A stretch of 64,000 nt of DNA, taken from assembly GCF_024714475.1 (NCBI RefSeq), contig NZ_JAMZMI010000005.1:62001-126000 (forward strand), in the 5' to 3' direction. Below are positions 1 to 7,932 of the stretch, piece after piece. Position 1 is the first letter of the stretch. Each line of letters begins with the position of its first letter. The position numbers and the translations under genes are program-made. Below the pieces are notes generated by a model, which was not told the origin of the DNA, did not search any database, and was given only the letters and a program-made list of their open reading frames with translations. The DNA comes from Marinoscillum sp. MHG1-6. Its GTDB lineage: Bacteria; Bacteroidota; Bacteroidia; Cytophagales; Cyclobacteriaceae.

Positions 1-1077
1 GATGTGAAGCTTGATCGGCCAGGGAACCGGTTTGTCTCTTATTTGCCACTAAGTCATGCAGCGGAGCGTGGGTTGACCGAAGGCGGAAGTATTTATTCCG
101 GTGGTGTGGTATCTTTTATTGAATCGCAGGTTTCCTTTATGAGTAACCTTCAGGACATTCAGCCGACTCATTTTTTTGGTGTTCCTCGCATCTGGGAAAA
201 AATCCAGTCACAAATTCTGATAAAGATGCCGCAAAAGAAACTGGACCGACTGCTTCGTATACCTTTGGTTTCAACAATTGTAAAGTCTCGGATATTACGT
301 GCCCTGGGGCTTAAAAAAGCAGAGGTGATTATATCAGGAGCTGCTCCCCTGTCTGCTGAATTGATCAGGTGGTACCGAAGTATAGGGTTGGTGATTCGAG
401 AGGCGTATGGAATGAGTGAAAATTTCAACGTCTTATCGATGAATCCTTCCAATGATATTCGCCCGGGCACTGTTGGGAAGTTATTCCCTGGTCAGGACAT
501 TGTCATTGATCCCGAAACGCATGAGATCCTTCAAAAGTGCAGCTGGTCGATGAAGGAGTATTACAAGGAACCTAAACTGACCGCCGAAGTATTCAAGGAT
601 GGCTATTTGCATACTGGAGATATGGGTAGTCTCACTGACGATCAGTTTCTCACCATCACGGGGAGAGTCAAAGATATCTTCAAGACTTCCAAGGGTGAGT
701 ACATCACTCCTTCTCCTATCGAATTAGCCTTTCAAAGTCTGGCTTTTGTAGATCAGACCTGTGTGGTGGGTTCTTTGTATTCACAGCCGTTTGTGCTGGT
801 TGGATTGTCAGAAACCGGGAAAAGCATGGATAAAGAAATGGTAAAGAAAGAGCTTACCAATCAGCTGAAATCACTCAACCAACAGTATATGGGCTACCAG
901 CGACTGAAGTTAGTTGTGGTGGTAGAAGATGAGTGGACTTCGGATAATGGACTGCTAACACCATCGCTGAAAATGAAGCGCAACGAAATTTCTAAAAAAT
1001 ACGAAGAAGCTTTGGCGCCTATCTACGATCAGAGCGTACCCGTAGCCTGGGAAAGTGAGATCGAGGTGCTGGTATGA
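1..1077 (+). CDS. AMP-forming long-chain acyl-CoA synthetase, C-terminal part (5' end outside window)
   Basis: The reading frame is open to the left edge, so the true start and the ATP-binding P-loop lie outside the window. What remains is the C-terminal ~358 residues of an ANL-superfamily enzyme that activates fatty acids to acyl-CoA. Visible motifs are YLPLSHAAER near the start, REAYGMSE (acyl-adenylate contact), YLHTGDMG, and the ITGRVKDIFKTSKGEYI hinge followed by a C-terminal lid ending in a TPSLKMKRNEI segment, where the catalytic lysine is expected. The layout matches FadD/FAA1-type long-chain synthetases. Two further acyl-CoA enzymes (oxidase-like at 7.9-10.3 kb, dehydrogenase at 32.8-34.6 kb) occur in the window but are not in the same operon. 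The family call is firm; chain-length preference is not visible. Confidence 0.9.
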   Translation, partial: DVKLDRPGNRFVSYLPLSHAAERGLTEGGSIYSGGVVSFIESQVSFMSNLQDIQPTHFFGVPRIWEKIQSQILIKMPQKKLDRLLRIPLVSTIVKSRILRALGLKKAEVIISGAAPLSAELIRWYRSIGLVIREAYGMSENFNVLSMNPSNDIRPGTVGKLFPGQDIVIDPETHEILQKCSWSMKEYYKEPKLTAEVFKDGYLHTGDMGSLTDDQFLTITGRVKDIFKTSKGEYITPSPIELAFQSLAFVDQTCVVGSLYSQPFVLVGLSETGKSMDKEMVKKELTNQLKSLNQQYMGYQRLKLVVVVEDEWTSDNGLLTPSLKMKRNEISKKYEEALAPIYDQSVPVAWESEIEVLV

Positions 1078-1154
1078 TCCGAATGTGGGGGAAAGCTTAC
1101 AGTTATCAGTTGACAGTGGATAGTGAACAGTTGACCGTGAACATCATTCATGAA

Positions 1155-1225
1155 CGTCATTGTGAAGGCTGTCTGAAAGAAGCCTGAAGCATTCTATTCA
1201 AAGTGCAAGATGCTCGTAATGACAG
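1155..1225. repeat. Dispersed intergenic repeat, cgtcatt...aatgac family, copy 1
   Basis: The segment opens with cgtcattgtgaaggctgtct and closes with tgctcgtaatgacag, so the ends form an imperfect inverted pair. The same body (ggctgtctgaaagaagcctg) recurs almost exactly at 28943-29033. It is embedded in text rich in cagt/atcagttaacagt words. Confidence 0.7.
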
Positions 1226-1329
1226 GAGGTGATCGGCTAGAAATCAGTCAGTCCTTAGTCCTCAGTTAGCATCGATTAGCAGTTCATAGTTTCCGATGAA
1301 ACACTATTCCAACATATGAATTGAAGATT

Positions 1330-2295
1330 CTAACTGCCAACCTGCAAAGTATCCCCCTGATAAATTTGCTCGTAAAGGTTCACAACAGATGAGCTGCTTA
1401 CTGAATTCGCCATGTCTATTTCAATTAATATTTTTTCCAACCGACTGAACTCAGGATTGCCATCATAGATAAGGCTATTTAATGTGTCACCATCTATGAT
1501 AATATTTTGCCATATTTTAATGTTGTAGAATGTATGATCACTAAAATTTAATGTAGGCGAGCCAGCCATATTTCGATGAGTAAACTGATGATAAAAAGTT
1601 GTATCATTTTTTATCCTTATGGGTTCATACCACCATTCTGCTTCTAAATCAATGAATACATTGGGATTCGAATTGATTAGGTTTATTTCTGCACCATTTT
1701 GCCAACGATAAAGCTCAATTTCGCTGGGGACATTGCTTTTTTGAAAAAAGACTTGCTCGAAGTAGACATCATAATCATAGTATCGCTCAGTGTTCATACT
1801 ATCCGGATTAACATACAGGTCAATACTGGAATTATAAGTTGCCCAAAAAGATTCTTCCCCATAGACTAATCTATTAGTTATGAATCCATGACCTGAAATC
1901 TGTTGCTCTCCATTATAAATCCAGGTACGTATTCCATAATTAGACTCACCTGTTCCAATCTGTTTTACCATTAGGTAGTAAGAATTGGTATCTGTCAGGG
2001 CTAACAACAAAGAATCAGGAGTACCATACCACACTCCGCTTGCAATCTGATCATAATAGCCAGCTGGGTTAAACTGAAATAACCATGCCAGTGTATAGTA
2101 GTCTTCTGATATAGCTGATATGCGGGCTCCATGGACTGAAACGATTGGGGCTTGTTCTCGATATAATTTAATCGCCACTTGGCTTGTACTTTCTTCGATC
2201 TCTGTTTTAGGGGTTACTTCGTCATTCTCGCAGGCTAACAATCCGAGCAAGAAGATCATTAGAAAGAATGCGGTTTTAAGGCTTAAGGTTTTCAT
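1330..2295 (-). CDS. Uncharacterised lipoprotein, 321 aa
   Basis: An ATG start is followed by a lipoprotein signal peptide with lipobox LLAC (Cys22). The residues after the cysteine (ENDE) are acidic, as in Bacteroidetes surface-export signals, so surface exposure is possible but inferred. The mature part is rich in Trp, Tyr and Asn (WYNG, EAEWWYEP), as in extracellular beta-sandwich proteins of this phylum. I do not recognise a named family; a DUF4249-like outer-membrane lipoprotein is one possibility. It stands alone, flanked by repeat-filled spacers of about 250 bp and 1.1 kb. No terminator was seen. Confidence 0.75.
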   Translation of the reverse strand: MKTLSLKTAFFLMIFLLGLLACENDEVTPKTEIEESTSQVAIKLYREQAPIVSVHGARISAISEDYYTLAWLFQFNPAGYYDQIASGVWYGTPDSLLLALTDTNSYYLMVKQIGTGESNYGIRTWIYNGEQQISGHGFITNRLVYGEESFWATYNSSIDLYVNPDSMNTERYYDYDVYFEQVFFQKSNVPSEIELYRWQNGAEINLINSNPNVFIDLEAEWWYEPIRIKNDTTFYHQFTHRNMAGSPTLNFSDHTFYNIKIWQNIIIDGDTLNSLIYDGNPEFSRLEKILIEIDMANSVSSSSVVNLYEQIYQGDTLQVGS

Positions 2296-2580
2296 AGCGT
2301 TAAATGTTTTGATGAAATAAAATTATTTAACAGGTCAGATGAACACCTAAATAAATAATGTTTAAAAAAATCGAATATCGCCTTCTGAGGTTCAGTATTT
2401 TCACCAATTGCAAACCCTTAACGATTTTAAATTGTCGTTTTGTGAAATATGCAAATAGATAAACTGATGTATTAAAAAATGCAATTTGGGATTATGCGTA
2501 TTCCAGATTTAGGTCGTTATTGAAAAGCGTTTGTGTAGGCATTTTTAGTCGCTTCAAATTGCAGGTTCTTAAATGTGATT

Positions 2581-2660
2581 GTCATGAGAAGATAACATGA
2601 AAGAGGCCTGAGGTATCTCTTTCATTTGTAGGATTACTTCGCTGCACGTAATGACGAGAG
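2581..2660. repeat. Dispersed intergenic repeat, cgtcatt...aatgac family, copy 2
   Basis: It runs from gtcatgagaa through ggattacttcgctgcacgta to atgacgagag. The right half, gattacttcgctgc-cgtaatgacgagagg, is repeated nearly exactly at 2838-2875 and in diverged form at 29005-29033. Confidence 0.65.
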
Positions 2661-2712
2661 GTGATCGATTAACAGTCTACGGTCATCAGTTTTCAGTATA
2701 AGCATTACACAT

Positions 2713-2761
2713 AAACGTCATTGTGAGCGGAATGGAATGTAGCGCGACAATCTCATTGTTG
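2713..2761. repeat. Dispersed intergenic repeat, copy 3 (left-half type)
   Basis: It contains cgtcattgtgagcggaatg followed by gcgcgacaatctcattgt. This matches the left half of the family whose right half ends in cgtaatgacg. Confidence 0.55.
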
Positions 2762-2837
2762 GATAGCAGTGTACAGTGTTCAGTCGTCGGCTATCAGTAA
2801 TCTGTTAAATGCCCAAGGCTAATAGCCAATGCTAATT

Positions 2838-2875
2838 GTAGGATTACTTCGCTGCGCGTAATGACGAGAGGTTAT
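2838..2875. repeat. Dispersed intergenic repeat, copy 4 (right-half type)
   Basis: It reads gtaggattacttcgctgcgc then gtaatgacgagagg, differing by one base from the right half of the copy at 2581-2660. The following ~60 bp (taacagtctacggtcatcag) is also duplicated downstream of that copy. Confidence 0.65.
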
Positions 2876-3082
2876 CGGTTAACAGTCTACGGTCATCAGT
2901 TTACAGTATAAACATTACTCATAAATGTTACTCTGAATCCTGAGTTCACGATGGATGAAGAGTCTCATTTTCAGTCCGCAGCTATCAGCCTTCAGTTAAC
3001 CGTTCATAGTTTGATGTCAGGTAGTACCGGATCAATTCGAAAACCTGTGGGGTGTCTTGAAAAAATACAATAAGCCCTTTTT

Positions 3083-3112
3083 ACCACCGAGAACACAAAG
3101 GACACAGAGGAA
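3083..3112. repeat. accaccgagaacacaaagg-type intergenic repeat
   Basis: A short segment of the accaccgagaacacaaagg...cacagagg type. From memory, similar words occur in intergenic DNA of many environmental bacteria. A weakly matching reverse-direction word (ctctgtctctgctttctcag) lies near 3209. Confidence 0.45.
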
Positions 3113-3363
3113 CTAATCTTATTGTAAATCTCTAATTCTCCTTTATTTGGACAAAATGCCATTTTTTATTCAAATAATGAAGGCTTTAAATCACCAAAAG
3201 ACTTTTGACAACTCTGTCTCTGCTTTCTCAGTGATCTCCGGGAGGAGATATGGAGGAAATTCTCACCTCACAATGTGGCTATATGAAAAGAACAATCGAC
3301 CCACAGAAATATTGCTTGATCCGTAGTACCCCAAAAAACAAATGCTAATAGCGTTCTCTGGAC

Positions 3364-3399
3364 AAAAAAAAAGGCTGATCACATACGACCAGCCTTTTT
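3364..3399 (-). terminator. Rho-independent terminator of the trypsin-like protease gene
   Basis: aaaaaggctg (3368-3377) pairs exactly with cagccttttt (3390-3399) around a 12-nt loop. Read on the minus strand, the stem is followed by a run of T. It begins 20 bp beyond the stop codon of the gene ending at 3419. Confidence 0.85.
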
Positions 3400-3418
3400 A
3401 AGTGGGTTGAATGAAACT

Positions 3419-4501
3419 TTAAATCCCCAGCTCGGTTAAGATTGCCGGATTTGAGCTTCCAAATTCATTTCTAAGATCTGCTACGATTTTGTCAATGCGG
3501 ATTCCTTCATTAGCTGATTCTGCCGGATGCCTTGCATGATGCAATGCCATCAAATCCCATTTGTTGTCAAATACAGGAGATCCGGATGAACCGTAGTCGG
3601 TATCAGAGAAGTAATGAATGACGTTGGTGTGCACATCATTCAACTTATTCTGTTGTACAACTACCTCTTTTCTTCTACCCTGCGGATGTTGTATGATGTT
3701 CAGCCTCAAACCCACGGGATAGGTAACCTTGTCTCTTAGAGGAACGAAACCATACTTACTTCCTGGAGTGTATCCGAAAATACTGATGATTCTTTGTGGG
3801 TCCAGTGCAGTAATGGGTTTTTTCCTAGCGATCACGTCATTCAGGAATTTTAATTCTTCAATTTGATCCTGCTCTGCATACCTCTCCGAATGACCATTTT
3901 CAGTACTTACAAGAGTTCGTGAAGGTGTTGCAACGGCTCTTAGGAAATATGGCTTTCTTTTCAATCTGACAATGGTATAATCCAATGTGGCATTCGTATG
4001 GAAAAATGAATCTTCATTGGTTTCAAAGAACTCAGAAGGAATGTCAGGCTCTGAATTGTAATTGTCCTGATACATGAACTGCATATTAACCTTATCACAG
4101 AAATCCTTATTTGCAATCACATGATTATTGGTCATAAAGAGAGAATTCGATATAAGAAAGCCTGTTCCCCATCCGTTTCCGGCAGGCAACCCGTTGTGGC
4201 CTTCCTTTAGTGTGACCATAGCAACAGCCTTCTGAACCTGAGCTCCTTCTGTCAGAAAATGTGCAGGCAACAAATTGAATTCATCCCAGACCGCCTCGAG
4301 ATTCTCGTTATACTCTTGAACATCAACACAACCATCTTCATGTTTTTTACACTTTTTACCCATCACTTTATCGTCCCAGCCAATACCGTGTGGTAATTTA
4401 TCCTGAACAAGTTCGCCCAGTGCCGTTTTTACATCTCCCAGATTAAATTCCTCCAGAATCCCTTTAAGCTGCTTTGTTTGCGCTTCTACCAGTGTGCTCA
4501 T
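3419..4501 (-). CDS. Trypsin/V8-like serine protease, 360 aa, no signal peptide
   Basis: The chymotrypsin-fold triad is visible: His127 in MTNNHVIA, Asp174 in LDYTIVRL, and Ser308 in DYGSSGSPV. The oxyanion-type GSSGSPV motif and a substrate-binding ALHHA segment follow, as in glutamyl-endopeptidase/V8-like proteases (S1B). The first ~90 residues are helical and charged, with CKKHEDGC, and carry no signal peptide. The enzyme is therefore predicted to be intracellular, which is unusual because most S1 proteases are exported. The N-terminal helical block could be an adaptor of the effector-associated kind, but that is only a guess. The gene is monocistronic, with its own terminator and a 7-bp dyad 64-86 nt upstream of the start. 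Confidence 0.85.
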   Translation of the reverse strand: MSTLVEAQTKQLKGILEEFNLGDVKTALGELVQDKLPHGIGWDDKVMGKKCKKHEDGCVDVQEYNENLEAVWDEFNLLPAHFLTEGAQVQKAVAMVTLKEGHNGLPAGNGWGTGFLISNSLFMTNNHVIANKDFCDKVNMQFMYQDNYNSEPDIPSEFFETNEDSFFHTNATLDYTIVRLKRKPYFLRAVATPSRTLVSTENGHSERYAEQDQIEELKFLNDVIARKKPITALDPQRIISIFGYTPGSKYGFVPLRDKVTYPVGLRLNIIQHPQGRRKEVVVQQNKLNDVHTNVIHYFSDTDYGSSGSPVFDNKWDLMALHHARHPAESANEGIRIDKIVADLRNEFGSSNPAILTELGI

Positions 4502-4994
4502 AATAGTAAAATTTATTTGTTGGAAATCATTTCCAGTAGATCCTGAGCCAAATGACGGTTGTGGGTTCGTTCATGATGGAAACGAACTCGCACATAAGTT
4601 TTTGTATTGAAATTCAGAATAATTTACATTATATGCAATACCACATTTTGTGTATTTTTCATACAACGATGTGATTATCAAAGGATTATATTGAATGAAT
4701 AGGTATTGCTGTCCAATTCGTTAGTTGCAAAATGCAAATCGGGGTGAGGTTTAATCTGGAATTGGGTCGTTGGAAAAATGTGTTTGCTACAGCAAGGTTT
4801 GTCCTTTCGATCTGCTGGTTATCAAGAGCATTTAATAGGGAAATGGGACCTCCCTGTCAGGCTCAGCTTATGCATTATCTGCCAAAAATCTGCCCTTCGA
4901 CAACCCATAACTATCGAGACATAGCGACATTTTTATCTTGAATAATTACTTCCATTTCTTTCTCCACTTCAGCCTGCACAAAGTGAATAGTAAC
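4502..4994. other. 493-bp gene-free spacer with one upstream dyad
   Basis: No credible gene is present; one 69-codon plus-strand ORF has no promoter, RBS or recognisable protein character. The only structure is the inverted repeat gttcgtt-(9 nt)-aacgaac at 4565-4587, placed as an operator would be for the protease gene. Confidence 0.5.
4565..4587. promoter_or_regulatory. 7-bp inverted repeat upstream of the protease gene
   Basis: gttcgtt (4565-4571) and aacgaac (4581-4587) are perfect reverse complements with a 9-nt spacer, 64-86 nt upstream of the protease ATG. It could be an operator or chance; no regulator is linked. Confidence 0.35.
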
Positions 4995-5022
4995 AAAAAA
5001 GGCTGGTCATTCATGACCAGCC
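4995..5022 (-). terminator. Rho-independent terminator of the acidic lipoprotein gene
   Basis: ggctggtca (5001-5009) pairs perfectly with tgaccagcc (5014-5022) around ttca. On the minus strand the stem is followed by six T. It resembles the protease terminator at 3364-3399 (ggctg...gaccagcc). Confidence 0.9.
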
Positions 5023-5052
5023 GCTGATATCTACAAAGTTATTTGAATTGCC

Positions 5053-5865
5053 TCAATCCTCATCATCATCCAATTCATGATCACCATCTTCGTCTTTCCC
5101 ACAATCACCGGATGATTCAAAATTGGATACAATGGCACTTATCAATGCAGTGTTTTGATCCTTAGATATACGAACAACCCCGTCTGTATCAAACTCTGCA
5201 AGAGAAAAGTCAATACCTGCAAGCAGGCTGTCCAGATTGAACTCAACCAAAATAGAGCTAAGCGAATTAGGAGTCACTTCAAATCCATCCTCATTTTCAA
5301 TCTCAAATTCTAATTCCTGTTCGAATACCAATTCAAAAGGGATTGAATCCGTATCAACAATCACTGCCCCCCTTACGACGACACTCGCAGAATCTCCAAT
5401 GATCGGTATCAGTTCAGCCTCAAACTCTTTATAAGTTCCAGCCACCACTTCAACCGTTGGAAGTTCCGGGGTACTTTCCCCTGTGATGAGATTTAACACA
5501 AATGGACCTTCCCATTCGAATTCATCTTCTTCCTCACTATCGGAACCTTCATTATCAGTTTCTTGCTCAGTGTCACTCTCTTCACCTTCACTCTCTTCTA
5601 TTTCCTCAGCCTCGTATTCCTCCAGGCTTTCGAGTTCTATCTCATCAATTCCCAAATACGCTTCGGTGATAATTATACTGGTTGCAGCTATCCTCACAGA
5701 TGATTGGGAGTCTATGCCACCGCTTGAAATAGCTTTAACAGATAAATTAACGGATCCTGTTTCAGGGTTTTTAGATAGATCCTGTTCCTGGCAGGAAATC
5801 ATCATGAGCATTGCGAAGCCCATTAATAGACATGAAACTAGTGATTTTACATTCTTCTTATTCAT
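5053..5865 (-). CDS. Very acidic lipoprotein (DUF4382-like), 270 aa
   Basis: The lipobox ends at Cys25 (MMISCQEQ). The mature protein opens with a beta-rich segment (GSVNLSVKAI, AYLGIDEIELE) as in DUF4382-type lipoproteins. It is interrupted at about residues 81-120 by an almost continuous Glu/Asp/Ser tract (EESEGEESDTEQETD and onward), then returns to beta-strands and ends in a Cys plus D/E-rich tail (DCGKDEDGDHELDDDED). The acidic insert and tail suggest cation binding, but no canonical EF-hand or RTX nonapeptide is present. It has its own terminator. Family placement is tentative; the export call is firm. Confidence 0.7.
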   Translation of the reverse strand: MNKKNVKSLVSCLLMGFAMLMMISCQEQDLSKNPETGSVNLSVKAISSGGIDSQSSVRIAATSIIITEAYLGIDEIELESLEEYEAEEIEESEGEESDTEQETDNEGSDSEEEDEFEWEGPFVLNLITGESTPELPTVEVVAGTYKEFEAELIPIIGDSASVVVRGAVIVDTDSIPFELVFEQELEFEIENEDGFEVTPNSLSSILVEFNLDSLLAGIDFSLAEFDTDGVVRISKDQNTALISAIVSNFESSGDCGKDEDGDHELDDDED

Positions 5866-6074
5866 GACGAATAACTGTTTTAAAGTTAATGTTTACAATA
5901 GAAGACGGTAAAAAACGAAGGATAAATATAACTTATTTAATATATTATATAATTAATTACAGAAACTTAATCCTGAGAACATTTCAGATTTTTATGCATG
6001 AAAGCAGCTCATTTCTAAAAAACCAGATCTGAATATCCAGACCCGGCCTTATTTCCATAGCAGCTATATCGTCG

Positions 6075-6980
6075 TTAATTCCATGCTGTTAATTGTGCAT
6101 CTCCTAATGTGCTGAAATCAGCCGTATTTAAGCTTTCGAGATCATTATAGTAGAGTACAGATGTCCCCTCTCCATTGCCATTGATAGATTTGGTGGCGTA
6201 TACACTGGCTTGAGAGGACCCTTCCAGGTTTATATTGACAACCTCAGAAAGTGCCTTGCTTGCATCAATCCGCGTCCGACCCTGAGTCATAAAATCACAT
6301 TGCTGCATCTTAAAGGATGAATGGGTCACATCGCCGTAGACAATCCAAAACTCTCCATTCTGATCGGCCCCCACACTATCACCCACAAGCATAAATGCAT
6401 CATCAACGATGAGGGTCGAGTCATTTAGGGCCACTCCCCGCTCAATTTCATAGGACTGCACACCATTAATGTGATTTTGGAAAGTCGCAAGGATAATACT
6501 CGAGTTATCCTCAGCCTTGCACACAAGGTGGTCTACCTTCAAGTTGAACAAGCTCAGTTGACTTTTTTCTTCGGCCACTATCTTTAACTCTGACTGATTA
6601 AAAAGTCCATTGAATATGGATTGTTGATTACGTTTCAATCGAACTTCATTGATATTGGCCGAAGTGATCTTCACAACCACACTGTCAGCTAGCTGTATAT
6701 GATTATCAGAAGAGATCCTAAGTATGCCATCAATGCTGTTGATAGTAATGTGATCCCTTTGCTCATGAGAGGAATAGATTTTCACATAGTGCGTGGCTGA
6801 TACTCTTATGTTTTTTTGAGTATTGGCCTTAACAAACTCCACTTTGAAATTACCCGCTACATGTACATCTGTAAATGGTTCGACAGACATCTCCATCGGT
6901 TTGGATGCTTCCTCTTTCTCCTGGCAAGCCGTAAAAGCAAGTGCTGCAAATGCCACCGCCAGCCGAATCAATTTTTTCAT
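6075..6980 (-). CDS. GIN-domain (DUF2807, putative autotransporter-adhesin head) lipoprotein
   Basis: The ATG at 6980 gives the usual MKK-type signal peptide with lipobox FTAC (Cys19); an in-frame ATG three codons upstream (6989) is possible. The mature part starts with EPFTDVHVAGNFKVEFVK and continues with repeated short beta-strand turns (VVVKITSANINEVRL, SQLSLFNLKVDHLVC, SSIILATF). That is typical of the right-handed beta-helix GIN domain found in Bacteroidetes lipoproteins. The family is common but of unknown function, presumably envelope or surface. It is monocistronic, about 210 bp upstream of the acidic lipoprotein gene. Confidence 0.75.
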   Translation of the reverse strand: MKKLIRLAVAFAALAFTACQEKEEASKPMEMSVEPFTDVHVAGNFKVEFVKANTQKNIRVSATHYVKIYSSHEQRDHITINSIDGILRISSDNHIQLADSVVVKITSANINEVRLKRNQQSIFNGLFNQSELKIVAEEKSQLSLFNLKVDHLVCKAEDNSSIILATFQNHINGVQSYEIERGVALNDSTLIVDDAFMLVGDSVGADQNGEFWIVYGDVTHSSFKMQQCDFMTQGRTRIDASKALSEVVNINLEGSSQASVYATKSINGNGEGTSVLYYNDLESLNTADFSTLGDAQLTAWN

Positions 6981-7209
6981 AATAATCATTTCTAATAGTC
7001 CTGTTTAATTCAAATTATCATAACACAGCCTTCCCTCTGGAAAGGATCATAGTTCCGAACTTGCCACGAACAGTGCCAGACTGGAAAATAAATTGTAACT
7101 GAAAGATTATCAACTACTTAAGATTTTATCTAATGCAGAAAAAATACTCACTCTGATAAAACAATTGTCAAATTGGAGAAACGGCGCGCATTTGAAACAG
7201 ATGAATTCC

Positions 7210-7217
7210 TATCTTCG
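7210..7217 (+). promoter_or_regulatory. Bacteroidetes-type -7 box (TATCTTCG) for the HAD gene
   Basis: TATCTTCG fits the TAnnTTTG -7 consensus with one mismatch and ends 15 nt before the ATG at 7233. Transcription would start about 5-8 nt later, which supports 7233 over the upstream in-frame start at 7173. Confidence 0.5.
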
Positions 7218-7232
7218 CAAACAAAAAAGCTT

Positions 7233-7895
7233 ATGCTCAAGGCTGCAATATTTGACATGGATGGTGTCATCATAGACAGTGAACCTTTACACTACAAAGC
7301 CTATCACCAAATGTTCGATGAAGTGGGAATCTCCGTGAGTGCGGAGTTGTATGACTCACTAACCGGAAAGTCTACCATCAATGTCTGTAAACAGCTAAAG
7401 GATCATTACAACCTATCACAGTCACCTGAAGAACTAGCGGCCATCAAGCGTCGACATTACGACGTGATCTTTGAGAATGACAAGACTTTTGATTTGATCA
7501 AAGGTGTGCGTCAACTCATCGAAAATTACCATGAAAGTGGCCTGACGCTCGTATTGGGCTCATCAGCAACCATGCCGAGCATAGAGCGAATCTTCAAGCG
7601 TTTTGAGCTTAACCCCTATTTCAAGGCCAAGCTGAGTGGTGCCGAACTTAAAGCCTCCAAACCTCACCCGGAAATTTTTATTAAGGCTGCTGAGGCTACC
7701 GGATACCTTCCTGAAGAATGCATCGTGATCGAAGATGCTACCAATGGCATTCAGGCAGCAAAAGATGCCGGAATATTTTGTGTAGGATTCGACAGCATCC
7801 ACTCCAAAAATCAGGATTACAGCAAAGCCGACATGGTGATCAGTAACTTTGAAGAAATTCACTTTGACAAGATCAAAGCGATTTTTGAAGGTTAA
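7233..7895 (+). CDS. HAD-superfamily phosphatase/phosphoglucomutase-like hydrolase, 220 aa
   Basis: Motif I is FDMDGVIIDSEP with nucleophile Asp8 and acid/base Asp10. Motif II is the LGSSAT segment, motif III the lysine in KASKPHPEIF, and motif IV IVIEDATNGIQAA. The four-helix cap between motifs I and II (YKAYHQMFDEVG...) makes it a subfamily I HAD, as in beta-phosphoglucomutase and small-sugar-phosphate phosphatases. The start at 7233 is preferred: the family normally begins a few residues before motif I, and the -7 box lies inside the extra 20 codons. It converges on the acyl-CoA oxidase-like gene. Substrate is unknown. Confidence 0.85.
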   Translation: MLKAAIFDMDGVIIDSEPLHYKAYHQMFDEVGISVSAELYDSLTGKSTINVCKQLKDHYNLSQSPEELAAIKRRHYDVIFENDKTFDLIKGVRQLIENYHESGLTLVLGSSATMPSIERIFKRFELNPYFKAKLSGAELKASKPHPEIFIKAAEATGYLPEECIVIEDATNGIQAAKDAGIFCVGFDSIHSKNQDYSKADMVISNFEEIHFDKIKAIFEG

Positions 7896-7932
7896 AACAA
7901 AGTGTTTTTAGGGCACTCACGGCAATAACCTA

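Larger units (their letters stand above)
2296..3363. other. 1.07 kb gene-free spacer made largely of degenerate repeats
   Basis: No convincing ORF is present. The stretch holds several copies of two repeat families: cagt-rich words of the form atcagttaacagtctacggt (about 2665-2700, 2765-2810, 2878-2935, 2970-3010), and the cgtcatt...cgtaatgacg element. It also holds one copy of an accaccgagaacacaaagg-type repeat at 3083-3112. This texture recurs at about 18.9 kb and 28.9-29.2 kb. Confidence 0.7.

Noticed and set aside
4732-4941. 69-codon plus-strand ORF in the spacer upstream of the protease gene
   Set aside because: No promoter, RBS or family; amino-acid composition looks random and it lies in the spacer holding only regulatory sequence.
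5483-5911. 142-codon Ser-rich ORF antisense to the acidic lipoprotein
   Set aside because: It is the mirror of the Glu/Asp-rich tract (gaa/gag read as ttc/ctc), not an independent gene.
7173-7232. Upstream in-frame start for the HAD gene (20 extra residues)
   Set aside because: The extra codons overlap a -7 promoter box, and HAD proteins normally begin within a few residues of the DMDG motif.
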